A stretch of DNA of 64,000 bases from contig DFBJ01000009.1 in NCBI GenBank assembly GCA_002366565.1, positions 186,001-250,000 on the forward strand. The letters run 5' to 3'. Under the pieces are notes generated by a model. It did no database searches and was not told the origin of the DNA. It saw nothing but the letters and a program-made list of their open reading frames with translations. Below are positions 53,909-63,066 of this stretch, piece by piece. Origin of the DNA: Bacteriovoracaceae bacterium UBA3083. GTDB taxonomy: Bacteria > Bdellovibrionota > Bacteriovoracia > Bacteriovoracales > Bacteriovoracaceae. Every line of letters starts with the position of its first letter. Within the stretch, counting starts at the first letter, position 1. Both the position numbers and the translations under genes were made by a program.

Positions 53909-55648
53909 CTATGATTCAATTCTTTCGATCATTAATTGAATATACTGATTCCCTTTGAAGTGATTAACTCCAAGAGTAAAATAGGCTGTTAACTCTTCTT
54001 GATTTCTTTCCTGTGCCTCGTAAGTATCCTCTGGATGATTGATTCCCCATTTTCCAATATAGTTAAAGCTTATTCCCTTTAACTTACATTTAGGATCTTT
54101 TATAGAGCTTAGATTCCATCTTACGTGTACATCCTTTAAAAGATCATAGCTATCTAATCTAAAGCCTCTCATTTTAAAGATAGGCTTTTGATTTCCCATT
54201 CCAAATGGCTCTAGCATTTCTAACTCTTTTAGAAGCTTTGGATTAATCTCATGTGGCTCAATTTCAATATCGAAGTAATTTTGAACAGTTCTTTGAATTG
54301 CTGGAACACTAGCGATAGTAGACTGCATATTCTTTTTGAAGACATTTAAGTTCTCAAGTGGCATTGAAAGACCGGCTGCAGCCTTATGTCCTCCAAACTT
54401 TAAGAATAGGTCTGAGTTCTCTGCTAAGCAATCAAAGAGGTTTAACTCACCAGCACTTCTTGCTGATGCTTTAATAATTCCTTTTTGCTCAGAGTTTGTG
54501 AATACAATGGCCGGAACTTTAAAAGTCTCAACTAACTTTGAAGCTACAATTCCTATTACACCTTCATGCCAATCTGGAGAGTAGACTATTGAGGCCACAT
54601 GTTCAGATCCATCTAGACCTTTAAGAACTTGCTCTTTTGCAGAATTGAAAACCTCTGCTTGAATAAACTTTCTTTCTTTATTACAAATTTCTAAGTGAGA
54701 GAAATATTCAAATGCTTTCTTATCATCTTCAATAGTTAGAAGTTGAAGTGCCTTTTCTGGATGATCAAGTCTTCCCTTAGAATTAATTAAAGGACCAATA
54801 TTAAATGATAACTTTTCAGAAGGAACAAATCCTCTCTGTCTCTCTTCTGGAGTGAAGAAGGCCTTGATCCCATGATACTGAGTTGTTGGTATTTGCTTTA
54901 GGCCATGTCTTACAATTTTTAAATTTGTAGGATTTAGTTTTGCAAGGTCACAGATTGTACCAATAGCAGCAAATTGTAATAGAGAGTAGAGGCTAGGGAT
55001 ATTTCGTCCTTTTGCATTTAAATCTTCTCTTATTTGAACTGCTAGAGCAAAGCCAACAGTAACTCCAGCAAGTGCCGTGAGTTCTGAGTCAGCAGGCTCG
55101 TCTCTTCTGTTTGGATTAATGATTGCGAAGGCATCGGGCATAACATCTCTTGCATCTTTATGATGATCCGTGATGATTAAATCAATACCAACTTCTTTTG
55201 CCCTATCGGCAGCTTCATTGTTAGTAATTCCACAATCCACTGTGATGAGGACTTTGTAGCCATCTTCTAGCGCCTTATCAATTGAAGGTGGATGAATTCC
55301 ATAACCTTCAATAAATCGACTAGGTTGAATAAGTCCTACTTCTACATCGATCATTTTGAAGAAATGATGAAGTAGAGCACAAGAAGTAGTTCCATCTACG
55401 TCATAGTCACCATAGATGGCGATCTTTTCACCATTTTCTATTGCTTCAATAACTCTTTTAGAAGCAATATCTACGTCTTTCATTGATGTGAGAGAAGGCA
55501 TTGCCTTTAAGTCCCATGAAAGAAATTCGGAAATTTCTTTTGGTCCCATTTCTCTTTTATCAAAAATTCTTTGAATGACTGGGTGAAAGTTAGGTTTAAC
55601 TTGTGGTCTTTGTGTTGTTGAATGATGTGTAGTGTGTGTCGTGTCCAT
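53909..55648 (-). CDS. recJ: Single-stranded-DNA-specific exonuclease RecJ
   Basis: A 5'-3' exonuclease of recombination and mismatch repair. The 579-residue protein has the DHH motifs: GDYDVDGTTS (motif I), VDCGITN, ITDHHK (motif III, DHH), then the DHHA1 domain (HEGVIGIVASKL, FGGHKAAAGLSM) and an OB-like C-terminus. The start is the ATG at 55648; a TTG two codons upstream is also possible. The N-terminal His/Thr-rich tail (TTHTTHHSTT) is unusual. Confidence 0.95.
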   Translation of the reverse strand: MDTTHTTHHSTTQRPQVKPNFHPVIQRIFDKREMGPKEISEFLSWDLKAMPSLTSMKDVDIASKRVIEAIENGEKIAIYGDYDVDGTTSCALLHHFFKMIDVEVGLIQPSRFIEGYGIHPPSIDKALEDGYKVLITVDCGITNNEAADRAKEVGIDLIITDHHKDARDVMPDAFAIINPNRRDEPADSELTALAGVTVGFALAVQIREDLNAKGRNIPSLYSLLQFAAIGTICDLAKLNPTNLKIVRHGLKQIPTTQYHGIKAFFTPEERQRGFVPSEKLSFNIGPLINSKGRLDHPEKALQLLTIEDDKKAFEYFSHLEICNKERKFIQAEVFNSAKEQVLKGLDGSEHVASIVYSPDWHEGVIGIVASKLVETFKVPAIVFTNSEQKGIIKASARSAGELNLFDCLAENSDLFLKFGGHKAAAGLSMPLENLNVFKKNMQSTIASVPAIQRTVQNYFDIEIEPHEINPKLLKELEMLEPFGMGNQKPIFKMRGFRLDSYDLLKDVHVRWNLSSIKDPKCKLKGISFNYIGKWGINHPEDTYEAQERNQEELTAYFTLGVNHFKGNQYIQLMIERIES

Positions 55649-55724
55649 TTTCAAATACTAGCATATCGATTATGGAATGACTTGTGGTTAGGGGTGCGTT
55701 AAGAGACTGACTATTGGTAGATAT

Positions 55725-55750
55725 AAAAAGAAAAGGGCCAATAATGGCCC
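55725..55750 (-). terminator. Intrinsic terminator of the zinc-finger gene
   Basis: On the minus strand GGGCCA, 4-base loop, TGGCCC (complement of 55735-55750) followed by TTTTCTTTTT. Confidence 0.85.
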
Positions 55751-55757
55751 ATATTTT

Positions 55758-56006
55758 TTACCAAAGTACTTGGATTCCTTTAATCATATCATCTTCATGT
55801 AGCTCATCTGAGCCTAGAAATAAGTTCTTAAATTCTGCAGATGTCTTGGCGTGAACTTTTCCAAAGTAGTTTGTTGGAAGAAATGACTTCTTACAAGAAG
55901 GACATTTACTTGCTTCCTTTGCTGTCTCAAGTAGGTGACCACAACAATGGCATTTCTTTATAATTACTTTTTCTGTTACCTTTCTAGTTATGATTTCCTG
56001 TTTCAT
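55758..56006 (-). CDS. Small zinc-ribbon protein
   Basis: An 82-residue soluble protein with CHCC (about 19-22) and CPSC (about 35-38), a two-CxxC zinc ribbon, followed by a Phe/Leu/Asp-rich tail. Function unknown; possibly nucleic acid or protein binding. AGGAG precedes the start. Confidence 0.7.
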   Translation of the reverse strand: MKQEIITRKVTEKVIIKKCHCCGHLLETAKEASKCPSCKKSFLPTNYFGKVHAKTSAEFKNLFLGSDELHEDDMIKGIQVLW

Positions 56007-56164
56007 TTTTACTCCTCATAAGTACTAACGTAGTAACATCTATCCTTGATATTTTATTAGGCCCTCATCCATTGAGTTGCTATATATCTAATCGTGAATA
56101 TAAAAAAAATAATTAGGAAAAAGTGGAAAAAAGTGCCGGTGAAAAAGAGTCAACTTTAGATATG

Positions 56165-56191
56165 AAAAAGGGACTAAAACAGTCCCTTTTT
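56165..56191. terminator. Bidirectional intrinsic terminator
   Basis: AAAAGGGACT, loop AAAAC, AGTCCCTTTT (56166-56190), a perfect 10-bp stem with T runs on both strands, 24 bases after the coiled-coil gene. Confidence 0.85.
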
Positions 56192-56213
56192 CTTAGATTA
56201 AATTGTATTTGGA

Positions 56214-57692
56214 TTAGAAGCTAAAGTAACCACTTGGATCTCTTGAAGATTCAGGCTTAAACATTTCTCTTACAGAGTAGTCATTGCTGAATCCACCATA
56301 AGGTTGTTGCTGTTGGTAGTAGTTATTTGTAATGTACTGTGGCGCTGCATATGGATCAGTCATCTTCATTCCTGTTCCTTGAAAAGCAAAGCTTGTTTGT
56401 TGCATTTTTTGTGCATAACCAGTTAGTGGGTTTGATAAAATATTTGGAGCATAATTCATCTGCCCTTGTCCCATCATACTTGCAAACATCTGTGGCATTT
56501 GCATGAAATTTGCCATCATCATTTGAATTACTGCATCAAACTGAGATCTTTCTTCTTGAAATACTTTGTTTTCTTTTTCAAGTTTAGCAATTCTTTCAAC
56601 TCTTTCTTCTTTCTCTTCTTTGAGCTCTTTCATCGCATCTTTTGATTCTCTTATTGCTTTTGTACTGTCATTTATTAATGCTTGAAGCTCTGTTATCTTG
56701 TCTGTGTTTACTTTTATTTCTGCTTGCTGACATGAGATAGTATTCTCTTTTTCTAAAATGAATTCTGCCTTCTCTGCAATCTCTGCATCTCTTTTAGAAA
56801 TGGCTTCTTCTTTCATTGATAATTGCTCTTCCTGCATTTCTGAAATTAGTGAAATTTCGGCCATTCTCTTATCAAGTTCTTCTTTCGCCATCTTTAGATC
56901 ATTGTGATCTTGTTTTAGTGAAAGAAATGAAGTGTCGAGTTCAACAATTCTTTGATCTTTTTCTATAAGATTGTCATTGAGCATTTCAATAGTAATATTT
57001 AAACCACCAATGCTTTCATTTAATTCATCATTTGCTGATACAGACTCGGCTAATGCAATATTCTTAGCATCTATTTGAGCAGATAAATCTTTAAGTGCAA
57101 TATTTAAATCATTAGACTTTTTCTTTTTATCTTCTAAGTTTGATCTAAGCTTTGCTAGTTCTGAAGCATTTGCTTTTCCTGAAGTTTCTAATTCAGCTAT
57201 TTTTTTAGATAGCTCTTTTTTATCTTCTTCAGCCTTAAGAACTTGTTTACCTAATCTGTTATTTATATTTGCTAGACTATCAATTGCATTCTTGTGTTCA
57301 ACTTGAATCTTCTTCATTTTTTCTTCTACAGCAGATTTCTCATTTTTAACTCGAGAAAGTGTGTTCTTTAATTCTGTGATTTTTGCAATGTTACCGTAGC
57401 CGATACCTTTGTTCATTTGAGCAGCTAGCTTCGTTTCAATTTCTACAAGCTTCTTAGTTACTTTAATCATATCGCCATTAGCGTTTTTCATCTCAAGAGT
57501 AACTTCTTCCATTTTTACTTTCTGATCTTGGATATATTTTGCAGAAGTAACTTCTTTTATCATTTGTTTTTCTACAGAAGCAAGATGTCTATTATTAGAA
57601 GTAGGATTTATATTCTTATAAACCTCAATGGCCCCAAAAGTTAAGCTAAACATACTTAAGGCAATTAGTGATTTCATTATCGGCTTTTTCAT
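56214..57692 (-). CDS. Secreted long coiled-coil protein with Met/Gln-rich tail
   Basis: A 492-residue protein with a signal peptide-like start (SLIALSMFSLTFGAIEV), then about 320 residues of coiled coil (about 40-375: regular Leu/Ile/Ala heptads with Glu and Lys), and a C-terminal tail low in charge that is rich in Met, Gln, Tyr and Pro (MMMANFMQMPQMFASMMG and YYQQQQPYGG). It is likely an extended periplasmic or envelope rod; no family recognised. Its relation to the next gene upstream is given there. Confidence 0.72.
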   Translation of the reverse strand: MKKPIMKSLIALSMFSLTFGAIEVYKNINPTSNNRHLASVEKQMIKEVTSAKYIQDQKVKMEEVTLEMKNANGDMIKVTKKLVEIETKLAAQMNKGIGYGNIAKITELKNTLSRVKNEKSAVEEKMKKIQVEHKNAIDSLANINNRLGKQVLKAEEDKKELSKKIAELETSGKANASELAKLRSNLEDKKKKSNDLNIALKDLSAQIDAKNIALAESVSANDELNESIGGLNITIEMLNDNLIEKDQRIVELDTSFLSLKQDHNDLKMAKEELDKRMAEISLISEMQEEQLSMKEEAISKRDAEIAEKAEFILEKENTISCQQAEIKVNTDKITELQALINDSTKAIRESKDAMKELKEEKEERVERIAKLEKENKVFQEERSQFDAVIQMMMANFMQMPQMFASMMGQGQMNYAPNILSNPLTGYAQKMQQTSFAFQGTGMKMTDPYAAPQYITNNYYQQQQPYGGFSNDYSVREMFKPESSRDPSGYFSF

Positions 57693-57839
57693 ATAATCTC
57701 TCCCAGATATATATTTTCAAAATTCTATTTTGTTTACATGTTTATATATACAAGATGGATGCCAAAATAATGGGGGGGAAGTCTCTGTAATTAGGAGAAT
57801 GATAGTGTCTAAAGTTTTGACAGTGTGTGAAATATATTC

Positions 57840-57872
57840 AAAAGGGCCAGGAGTAGAACTCCTAGACCCTTT
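57840..57872 (-). terminator. Intrinsic terminator downstream of the Lys/Glu-rich gene
   Basis: Minus-strand AAAGGG, short mismatch, AGGAG, loop, CTCCT, mismatch, CCCTTT followed by TGAATATATTT. The stem is imperfect but long; it is 21 bases after the stop. Confidence 0.6.
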
Positions 57873-57892
57873 AGAAATAGGGGGGAGAGATA

Positions 57893-58774
57893 TTATTTAA
57901 TAGTAAAGCCTTCGGCCTTAACACTAGTTCTAGTAAATGTTGGAATAAATGTCTCATTACTCATCCTTAGAGACTGAGACCTTGCTTGCTCTGGCTGTCC
58001 TACTTTCATCATTTCAAGAACACCAGAAGTCATCCATGAATTATCTTGATTAAGTCCAAATGATTGACTGTTATTAAACTTAAACATTGGTTGTGTGTTT
58101 AGAAAAGTTTTCACTCCAAATCTCATCATAGGCATCTGAAATGACGGCTGGAAACCTTGTCCAAAGAACATTCCCATTGATAGTATTTGTTGATATCTAG
58201 AAGGTATTTTGGCAACTCTTTCTTCCTTCTCTTCTTTAGAGTCATCTCTTTCTTCTTTATCTTTTTTATTATCCTTTTTCTTCTTCGAGTCTTTTTTATC
58301 TACCTCTGCAATGACTTCTTCTTTATCTTCTAATAAGTCACTGATTTGCTTTCTTAGTTCTGCTATTTCATCTCTGTATTCACATACAGTTATATCTTTT
58401 TCTGGCATGATTTCTTCTTTTGAAACCTTCTTCTCATCTTTAGAATCTTTTTTAGTCTTTTCTTTATTTTCTTCTTGAGAATTTTCTGTGACAAGTTCTT
58501 CTTTTGACTCTTCTTTGACCTCATCTTTAGTCTTGTCTTCACTAACTTCCTTATCTACTGGAGGTGTTTCACCTCTTGGGTGAGGAGGTCTCTGTCCTTT
58601 AGTTTCTCTCTGCTTATCACCTTCGGGTGCTTTATCAGGTCTATTATCTGGACGTAGCTCTTGAGATGCAATTGTTCTGTATGTAACTTCTTTTACTGTA
58701 TACTTTTCTTCTAATAGATTTGGTGTGCTTAACACGCAAAGTGCAGCAAAACCAAATAAGAGTGGCCTCTTCAT
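57893..58774 (-). CDS. Secreted Lys/Glu-rich protein with Met-rich C-terminus
   Basis: A 293-residue protein with a signal peptide (PLLFGFAALCVLSTPN), a low-complexity region of Lys, Glu and Asp (about 60-185) interrupted by one coiled-coil segment (EYRDEIAELRKQISDLLEDKEE), and a C-terminal segment rich in Met, Phe and Gln (SMGMFFGQGF, FQMPMMRFG). The stretch KEEKEERVAKIPSRYQQIL parallels KEEKEERVERIAKLEKE in the coiled-coil protein at 56214-57692, followed in both by a Met-rich tail, so the two may be distant paralogues or share a partner. Function unknown. Confidence 0.68.
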   Translation of the reverse strand: MKRPLLFGFAALCVLSTPNLLEEKYTVKEVTYRTIASQELRPDNRPDKAPEGDKQRETKGQRPPHPRGETPPVDKEVSEDKTKDEVKEESKEELVTENSQEENKEKTKKDSKDEKKVSKEEIMPEKDITVCEYRDEIAELRKQISDLLEDKEEVIAEVDKKDSKKKKDNKKDKEERDDSKEEKEERVAKIPSRYQQILSMGMFFGQGFQPSFQMPMMRFGVKTFLNTQPMFKFNNSQSFGLNQDNSWMTSGVLEMMKVGQPEQARSQSLRMSNETFIPTFTRTSVKAEGFTIK

Positions 58775-58921
58775 AATGTTCTCCCTATTTCTTAAAATGT
58801 AATATCTCTAGGAATAGTTATTACAAATTCAATGCCATAAAAAGAATGAGCTAAGTGTTCAATAAATTATTAATTTTTTTATTGGGATGTATAAAAAAGA
58901 ATGGGGTTGTAAAAAGTTTGA

Positions 58922-58949
58922 GCAAAAGAAAGGCCGTAAAACTACGGCC
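58922..58949 (-). terminator. Intrinsic terminator of the small exported protein gene
   Basis: Minus-strand GGCCGTA, 4-base loop, TACGGCC (complement of 58932-58949) followed by TTTCTTTT. Confidence 0.85.
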
Positions 58950-58956
58950 CTAAGTT

Positions 58957-59295
58957 TTATTGAATGTTATTGATGTTTTGCATTGATTGATTGAATGCAT
59001 TTTGGATTTTTTTCATCATTTCAAGTTCTTGCTTATATCTAAGTGTCTCGATTTTCTTCTTAACCATAATCTCATTTCTTTTCTCTAGTTGTTCTCTAAA
59101 TAACTTTAACCTTTGAGCTGAAGTTAATTGCTTACCTTGAGCAGGAGCTGAGTAAGATCCATCAATATCAATAGGCATGTCAAAATCAATATTAGATGAC
59201 TCGTATTGAGCGTAAGATGTACTTGTTAATAAAAGTGCAACTAAAGCTAAAACCAATTTTTTCACTGCTAATCTCCATGTATGAATTTTTTCCAT
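58957..59295 (-). CDS. Small exported protein with helical C-terminus
   Basis: A 112-residue product with a signal peptide (LVLALVALLLTSTSYA) and a mature part ending in a basic amphipathic helix (EKRNEIMVKKKIETL to MMKKIQNAFNQSM). The ATG at 59295 has AGGAAGG upstream, unlike the longer frame. It is the third exported helical/Met-containing protein in a row on this strand. Function unknown. Confidence 0.68.
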   Translation of the reverse strand: MEKIHTWRLAVKKLVLALVALLLTSTSYAQYESSNIDFDMPIDIDGSYSAPAQGKQLTSAQRLKLFREQLEKRNEIMVKKKIETLRYKQELEMMKKIQNAFNQSMQNINNIQ

Positions 59296-59353
59296 TTCTA
59301 ACCTTCCTGATGCGTAATGTAAAATCACATGAAGAAAGTATAAACGCTATGCG

Positions 59354-59803
59354 TTATGCGTTGGGAAAGTCAAAGAGACATTGGTCGGAGAAGAGTTTTT
59401 CTTCTGTAGTATAACTTTCTGATTTTATTGATTTTGAGTAGTTTAGGGTATCTCTATTAAAAGAAAAGTACTCATTTCTAAAGCAGGTACCAAGCTGACA
59501 GTCCCAGCTCTTTTCACTTTTATATCCAATTTGTGCATCTCTTATAATGAATAAATCTGGAAAGTAGGAGATCTGTTCCCACTCCATTTCTGAGTTTAAA
59601 CCTTGAAAGAGGAAGTAAGTACCTTCATCAGATAGGGCCAATTTTGAGTACTCTTTAGAATTTGTATTATTACATAAAATTAAAAAGTCTTGAGCCTGAG
59701 TAGGAGAGAAGAGATTAAAAAGGAAAAAGTAGGATAGTGCTAAGATCACTTCTTTTTTACTACAGTGTATTTTTTTAGTTTTTCTACAAGTGAAGCAAAG
59801 CAC
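59354..59803 (-). CDS. Exported protein of unknown function
   Basis: A product of about 130-149 residues with a hydrophobic export signal (ILALSYFFLFNLFSPTQAQ) and a small Cys-containing mature domain (CNNT, CQLGTCF, CLFDF). The start is uncertain: GTG at 59749 overlaps the stop of the upstream receiver gene (GTGA) but leaves a signal without positive charge; GTG at 59803 (used here) lies inside that gene and supplies lysines. Either way it is coupled to the receiver gene. Confidence 0.6.
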   Translation of the reverse strand: MLCFTCRKTKKIHCSKKEVILALSYFFLFNLFSPTQAQDFLILCNNTNSKEYSKLALSDEGTYFLFQGLNSEMEWEQISYFPDLFIIRDAQIGYKSEKSWDCQLGTCFRNEYFSFNRDTLNYSKSIKSESYTTEEKLFSDQCLFDFPNA

Positions 59804-60129
59804 TTATCCGAATAGACAATAATATCATTGGCTCCTAATTCAAAAGCATTTAACACTTCTTCTTGATCTGAACTTGTAGAGATATATATAATTGGCAAGT
59901 CTGATTTTGATTGAGAAATTCTAGTAAGACTTAGAACTTCCAAGCCAGGCATATCTTGTAAGTTACCTATGATGATTAGAGCAGAGTACTTACACTTTTC
60001 TATAAGATGAATTGTTTGAAATCCTTCAAAGGAGAGTACTGTGCTAAAGCCTTGAACTCTAAGGCGAGAAGCAAAGTTATTTCTTCTATCTGAATCAGCG
60101 TCTAAAAGTAAAATTTCAATATCTTTCAT
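59746..60129 (-). CDS. Pseudo-receiver (degenerate response regulator) protein
   Basis: A 127-residue stand-alone receiver fold: LLLDADSD (acidic pocket Asp10 and Asp12), a core strand ALIIIGNLQDMPGLEVL in which Gly55 stands where the phosphorylated Asp belongs, STS at 84-86 for the Thr/Ser switch, and Tyr106 in place of the conserved Lys. Classical phosphorylation is therefore unlikely. The exported-protein gene overlaps its end. Confidence 0.78.
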   Translation of the reverse strand: MKDIEILLLDADSDRRNNFASRLRVQGFSTVLSFEGFQTIHLIEKCKYSALIIIGNLQDMPGLEVLSLTRISQSKSDLPIIYISTSSDQEEVLNAFELGANDIIVYSDKCFASLVEKLKKYTVVKKK

Positions 60130-60237
60130 ATGCTATAAATATAACGTCATCTTAAATATTTAGGCAAGGTGAGCAGTACATTCCTATATGATTATTTTTA
60201 ATCTGTTAAAAGTTGTTTGGACAAGTATTAAAACGAT

Positions 60238-61560
60238 TTATTCTTTGTACATTGATTGGAAATGTTTTGAACTCTCTGGAAACTTTGCAATAGCTTTATC
60301 AATCAGATGCATGATTGAGTTTGCTTTTCTTTGGGCCTTAATAGAGCTTAAGATAACAACTTCATATACATCGATATTTGCTACACCTGACTCTGCTAAT
60401 GGAATACCTTTCTTTAAAACACTTTGAATATCTCTGTTACAGTAGTCTATTTGGATCTCTAAGTTTCTATAGCTAGGATTTTCTCCATGTACAGAATCAA
60501 ATTGATTTAGAATATCATAAGCCAGTTTAACTTCTTCAAACTCAATAAGTAATAAGATAATCTTCTCTAATATGGCTAGCTTTCCAGATGAGTGCTTTAC
60601 AGCCTCTAGAAGTGTTTTAACTCCCTTATCTCTTTCTTTATTTTTTAAGAAGTATCTACTGCAGATCACTAAGCTTGCAGCAATATTTGTCTTTATACAT
60701 GGGGATTGTACTTCTAGTTTACTAAAGAACTCTGCATACTTAACTAAGTCTTCATATTGTTGGTTAGCTATTGATAACCTAATCAATTCTGGCAAGTTGG
60801 CAGGATTAATAGGGTAGTGATTTAACATCTTGATTGTGTGGGTATAAGCATCTTTCCACTTTTTTAATTTAGAGTACTCTTCTGCTAAAGTTTTTAGAGA
60901 TAGGTAGTGAGACTCATTTTCTTGAAGTGCCATCTCAAATAGCTTTATGGCCTCTTGCGTATTCTCTTCTGCTAAAAATATTTTTCCCTCTAGATAGTAT
61001 ACTTCATCTAAATGGTTATTACCTTGCTTTAAAGGCTCTATAATTTTTCTAGCTGTTTCAAATTCATTTAAATAAATAAGTTCTTTAGTCTTATGGTAAG
61101 CATTAAGAAATGGGGATGAGGTTATTTTTCTTTCAAGAATCTTTAAAAAACTTTCAGAAATTGACTTTGATGTAAATGGCTCAGCAATATAGTCATCAGC
61201 TTCAGTATCTAAAATTAATGAAGATGAGGCGATACTATTAGGCCCAGAGATAAGAGTGAAAATTGCTCTTTGTCTATTTGGGAAAATGGCCATATGAGTA
61301 CTTAGAAGATCAATTCCCTCTTCATTCCCAACTTGATAGTCTGCAAACACTATGTCTATCTTTAAATCATTGATAATCTCTACGGCATCAGAATTATTAT
61401 CTGCAATGAAGATGTGTTGAACCTTTACGCCAAACTCTGTAAATATTTTTTTGAGTGTAGTTCTAGTTGTTTTCTTTTCATCTACTACTAAAACTTTCTT
61501 ATCTGCTAAAAACTTCTTTATTGCTTCAACCTTCTTCGGTTTCATGTCTTCAAATATCAT
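60238..61560 (-). CDS. Response regulator with TPR-repeat output
   Basis: A 440-residue protein. Residues about 20-145 are a receiver with Asp27, phospho-acceptor Asp74 (IVFADYQVG), Ser105, and Glu127 where the conserved Lys is expected (YIAEPF). The rest is helical repeats of TPR type (e.g. VYYLEGKIFLAEENTQEAIKL, LKTLAEEYSKLKKWKDAYT), a protein-binding output without DNA-binding domain. It overlaps the gene at 61557 by 4 bases (ATGA). Confidence 0.82.
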   Translation of the reverse strand: MIFEDMKPKKVEAIKKFLADKKVLVVDEKKTTRTTLKKIFTEFGVKVQHIFIADNNSDAVEIINDLKIDIVFADYQVGNEEGIDLLSTHMAIFPNRQRAIFTLISGPNSIASSSLILDTEADDYIAEPFTSKSISESFLKILERKITSSPFLNAYHKTKELIYLNEFETARKIIEPLKQGNNHLDEVYYLEGKIFLAEENTQEAIKLFEMALQENESHYLSLKTLAEEYSKLKKWKDAYTHTIKMLNHYPINPANLPELIRLSIANQQYEDLVKYAEFFSKLEVQSPCIKTNIAASLVICSRYFLKNKERDKGVKTLLEAVKHSSGKLAILEKIILLLIEFEEVKLAYDILNQFDSVHGENPSYRNLEIQIDYCNRDIQSVLKKGIPLAESGVANIDVYEVVILSSIKAQRKANSIMHLIDKAIAKFPESSKHFQSMYKE

Positions 61561-62003
61561 TTCTTAACCTCTTCAATAAAGGAAGATATGCTACTTTGCT
61601 TTCCTGTATATGATTCTACAATTCTTTGCCACTCATCGATTTTATATTGAGTGAACTTTATCTCTATTAGTACTTTATTTTTTCCATTCTCAAAGAGATC
61701 AATAACTTTTCCAAGAACCGTAATAGATCCTTTATCTTCTGGAGTAGGAAGTTTGGAAATTTTTTGAGTAGGTGTTACTTCAAAAATTACGAGAGTTAAG
61801 TTGTGCCCTTTTTGACAAATATTCTTTGGAAGAGAGATACAAATCGAGTCATCTCTCAATTCGTTTATTTTAATATTTTTATACTCAAAATATGAAGTAC
61901 CAGAAGTGTCATTTCTAAGAATTAAGTCATGACTTAGCTCTTGGTACTTATTCTCTTTTAAGGCATCTGAAAGAATTGTTTTAATTGCTGTATTTTTACT
62001 CAT
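61557..62003 (-). CDS. Hypothetical protein, possibly PilZ-like
   Basis: A 148-residue protein without signal peptide. Alternating strands (ISLPKNICQKGHNLTLVIFEV; ITVLGKVIDLFENGKNKVLIEIKF) followed by an acidic C-terminal helix resemble the split-barrel layout of PilZ-like proteins, but the RxxxR and D/NxSxxG motifs are not found, so a cyclic-di-GMP role is unproven. It is co-translated with the receiver-TPR gene. Confidence 0.55.
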   Translation of the reverse strand: MSKNTAIKTILSDALKENKYQELSHDLILRNDTSGTSYFEYKNIKINELRDDSICISLPKNICQKGHNLTLVIFEVTPTQKISKLPTPEDKGSITVLGKVIDLFENGKNKVLIEIKFTQYKIDEWQRIVESYTGKQSSISSFIEEVKK

Positions 62004-62043
62004 TTGTCTATTCTAGTTGTAAATCTCACTAGAAACAAATGCG

Positions 62044-63066
62044 CTAATTATATGGAACTTTCGTGCCAGTTCTATTTATCAAGTGACCACTAAAATTGTA
62101 CGTTTCTGGATTGAATGCAGAGGTCTTACCTTCTCCCCCTGGAATATCAATAATGTAGTTTGGTAGGGCCCATCCCGAAATCTTATTTCTGAGAGTGGAG
62201 TAGAGTCGTCGACCCTCTTCAATATCCAGCATAAAATGAAGTCCTCCACGGACTTTATCTGGGTGATGAAGGTAATAAGGGCGTACTTTTAGGGAAGTAA
62301 ATTCATTTATAAGGTCTATTAAATCTTCTGTTGTATCGTTAACACCTCTGAGGAGTACGCTCTGTGATAGTAGACTAAACCTGTATTTATCGAGTGTTTC
62401 AATCGCTTCTCTATTTTTATTTGTAAACTCAAGAGCATGATTAGCGTGAATAACTATATTTATTTGAGTAAATCTCTCTTGAAATTCTTTGAGCATTTTA
62501 CAGAAATTATCAGTTATTCTACTTGGGAGAATAATAGGGGTTCTAGTATGAAAGCGAATATATTTAATATGAGAAACTTGACTAAATTCTTTAAGGTATT
62601 TAGATATCTTTTCATCACTTAATATAAGTGGATCTCCACCACTAAAAATTATTTCTTCTATTTCTGTATGCTTTTTTAAATAACTTAAAACATTCTTAAG
62701 GTTAGATTTAAAAAGTTCATCATTAGTACTTAATTCATTTTTTCTAAAGCAGTACCTGCATATGACAGGGCATGTTTGAGTTGGAAAAAATAAAATTCTA
62801 TTCTTATATCTATGAACGATCTGTGGAATAGGTGATTGATCATGATCTCCGATAGGATCGATGAGACCTTCTTCACCTAGCTCTTCAACTACTGGAAGAA
62901 ATTGTTTTCCAAGTGGAGAGTCTAAACCCTCTTCTTTTATTCTTTGGGCCAAGGGCCTAGGAATTAAAATGGGGTAATTTGTTTTTGGAAAAGAGGTGTT
63001 GAAGAATGACTCAAGCCCTTCATGAGTTTTTATTGAATTCTTGAACTCTTCTTGCCAAGTACTCAT
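62044..63066 (-). CDS. epmB: EpmB-like L-lysine 2,3-aminomutase family radical SAM protein
   Basis: A 340-residue radical SAM enzyme. The iron-sulfur cluster motif is CPVICRYCF (Cys99, Cys103, Cys106), with SGGDPL, and the PLP lysine is Lys314 in IPGGEGKTSAF. Size (about 340 aa) and the absence of the long C-terminus of clostridial aminomutase suggest EpmB, which makes (R)-beta-lysine for elongation factor P. No epmA or efp is in the window. It shares its first bases with the stop of the small membrane protein (TAATG). Confidence 0.87.
   Translation of the reverse strand: MSTWQEEFKNSIKTHEGLESFFNTSFPKTNYPILIPRPLAQRIKEEGLDSPLGKQFLPVVEELGEEGLIDPIGDHDQSPIPQIVHRYKNRILFFPTQTCPVICRYCFRKNELSTNDELFKSNLKNVLSYLKKHTEIEEIIFSGGDPLILSDEKISKYLKEFSQVSHIKYIRFHTRTPIILPSRITDNFCKMLKEFQERFTQINIVIHANHALEFTNKNREAIETLDKYRFSLLSQSVLLRGVNDTTEDLIDLINEFTSLKVRPYYLHHPDKVRGGLHFMLDIEEGRRLYSTLRNKISGWALPNYIIDIPGGEGKTSAFNPETYNFSGHLINRTGTKVPYN

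Noticed and set aside
58209..58478. Ser/Phe/Leu-rich open frame opposite the Lys/Glu-rich gene
   Set aside because: It is the mirror of a low-complexity Lys/Glu region and has no signal or ribosome site.
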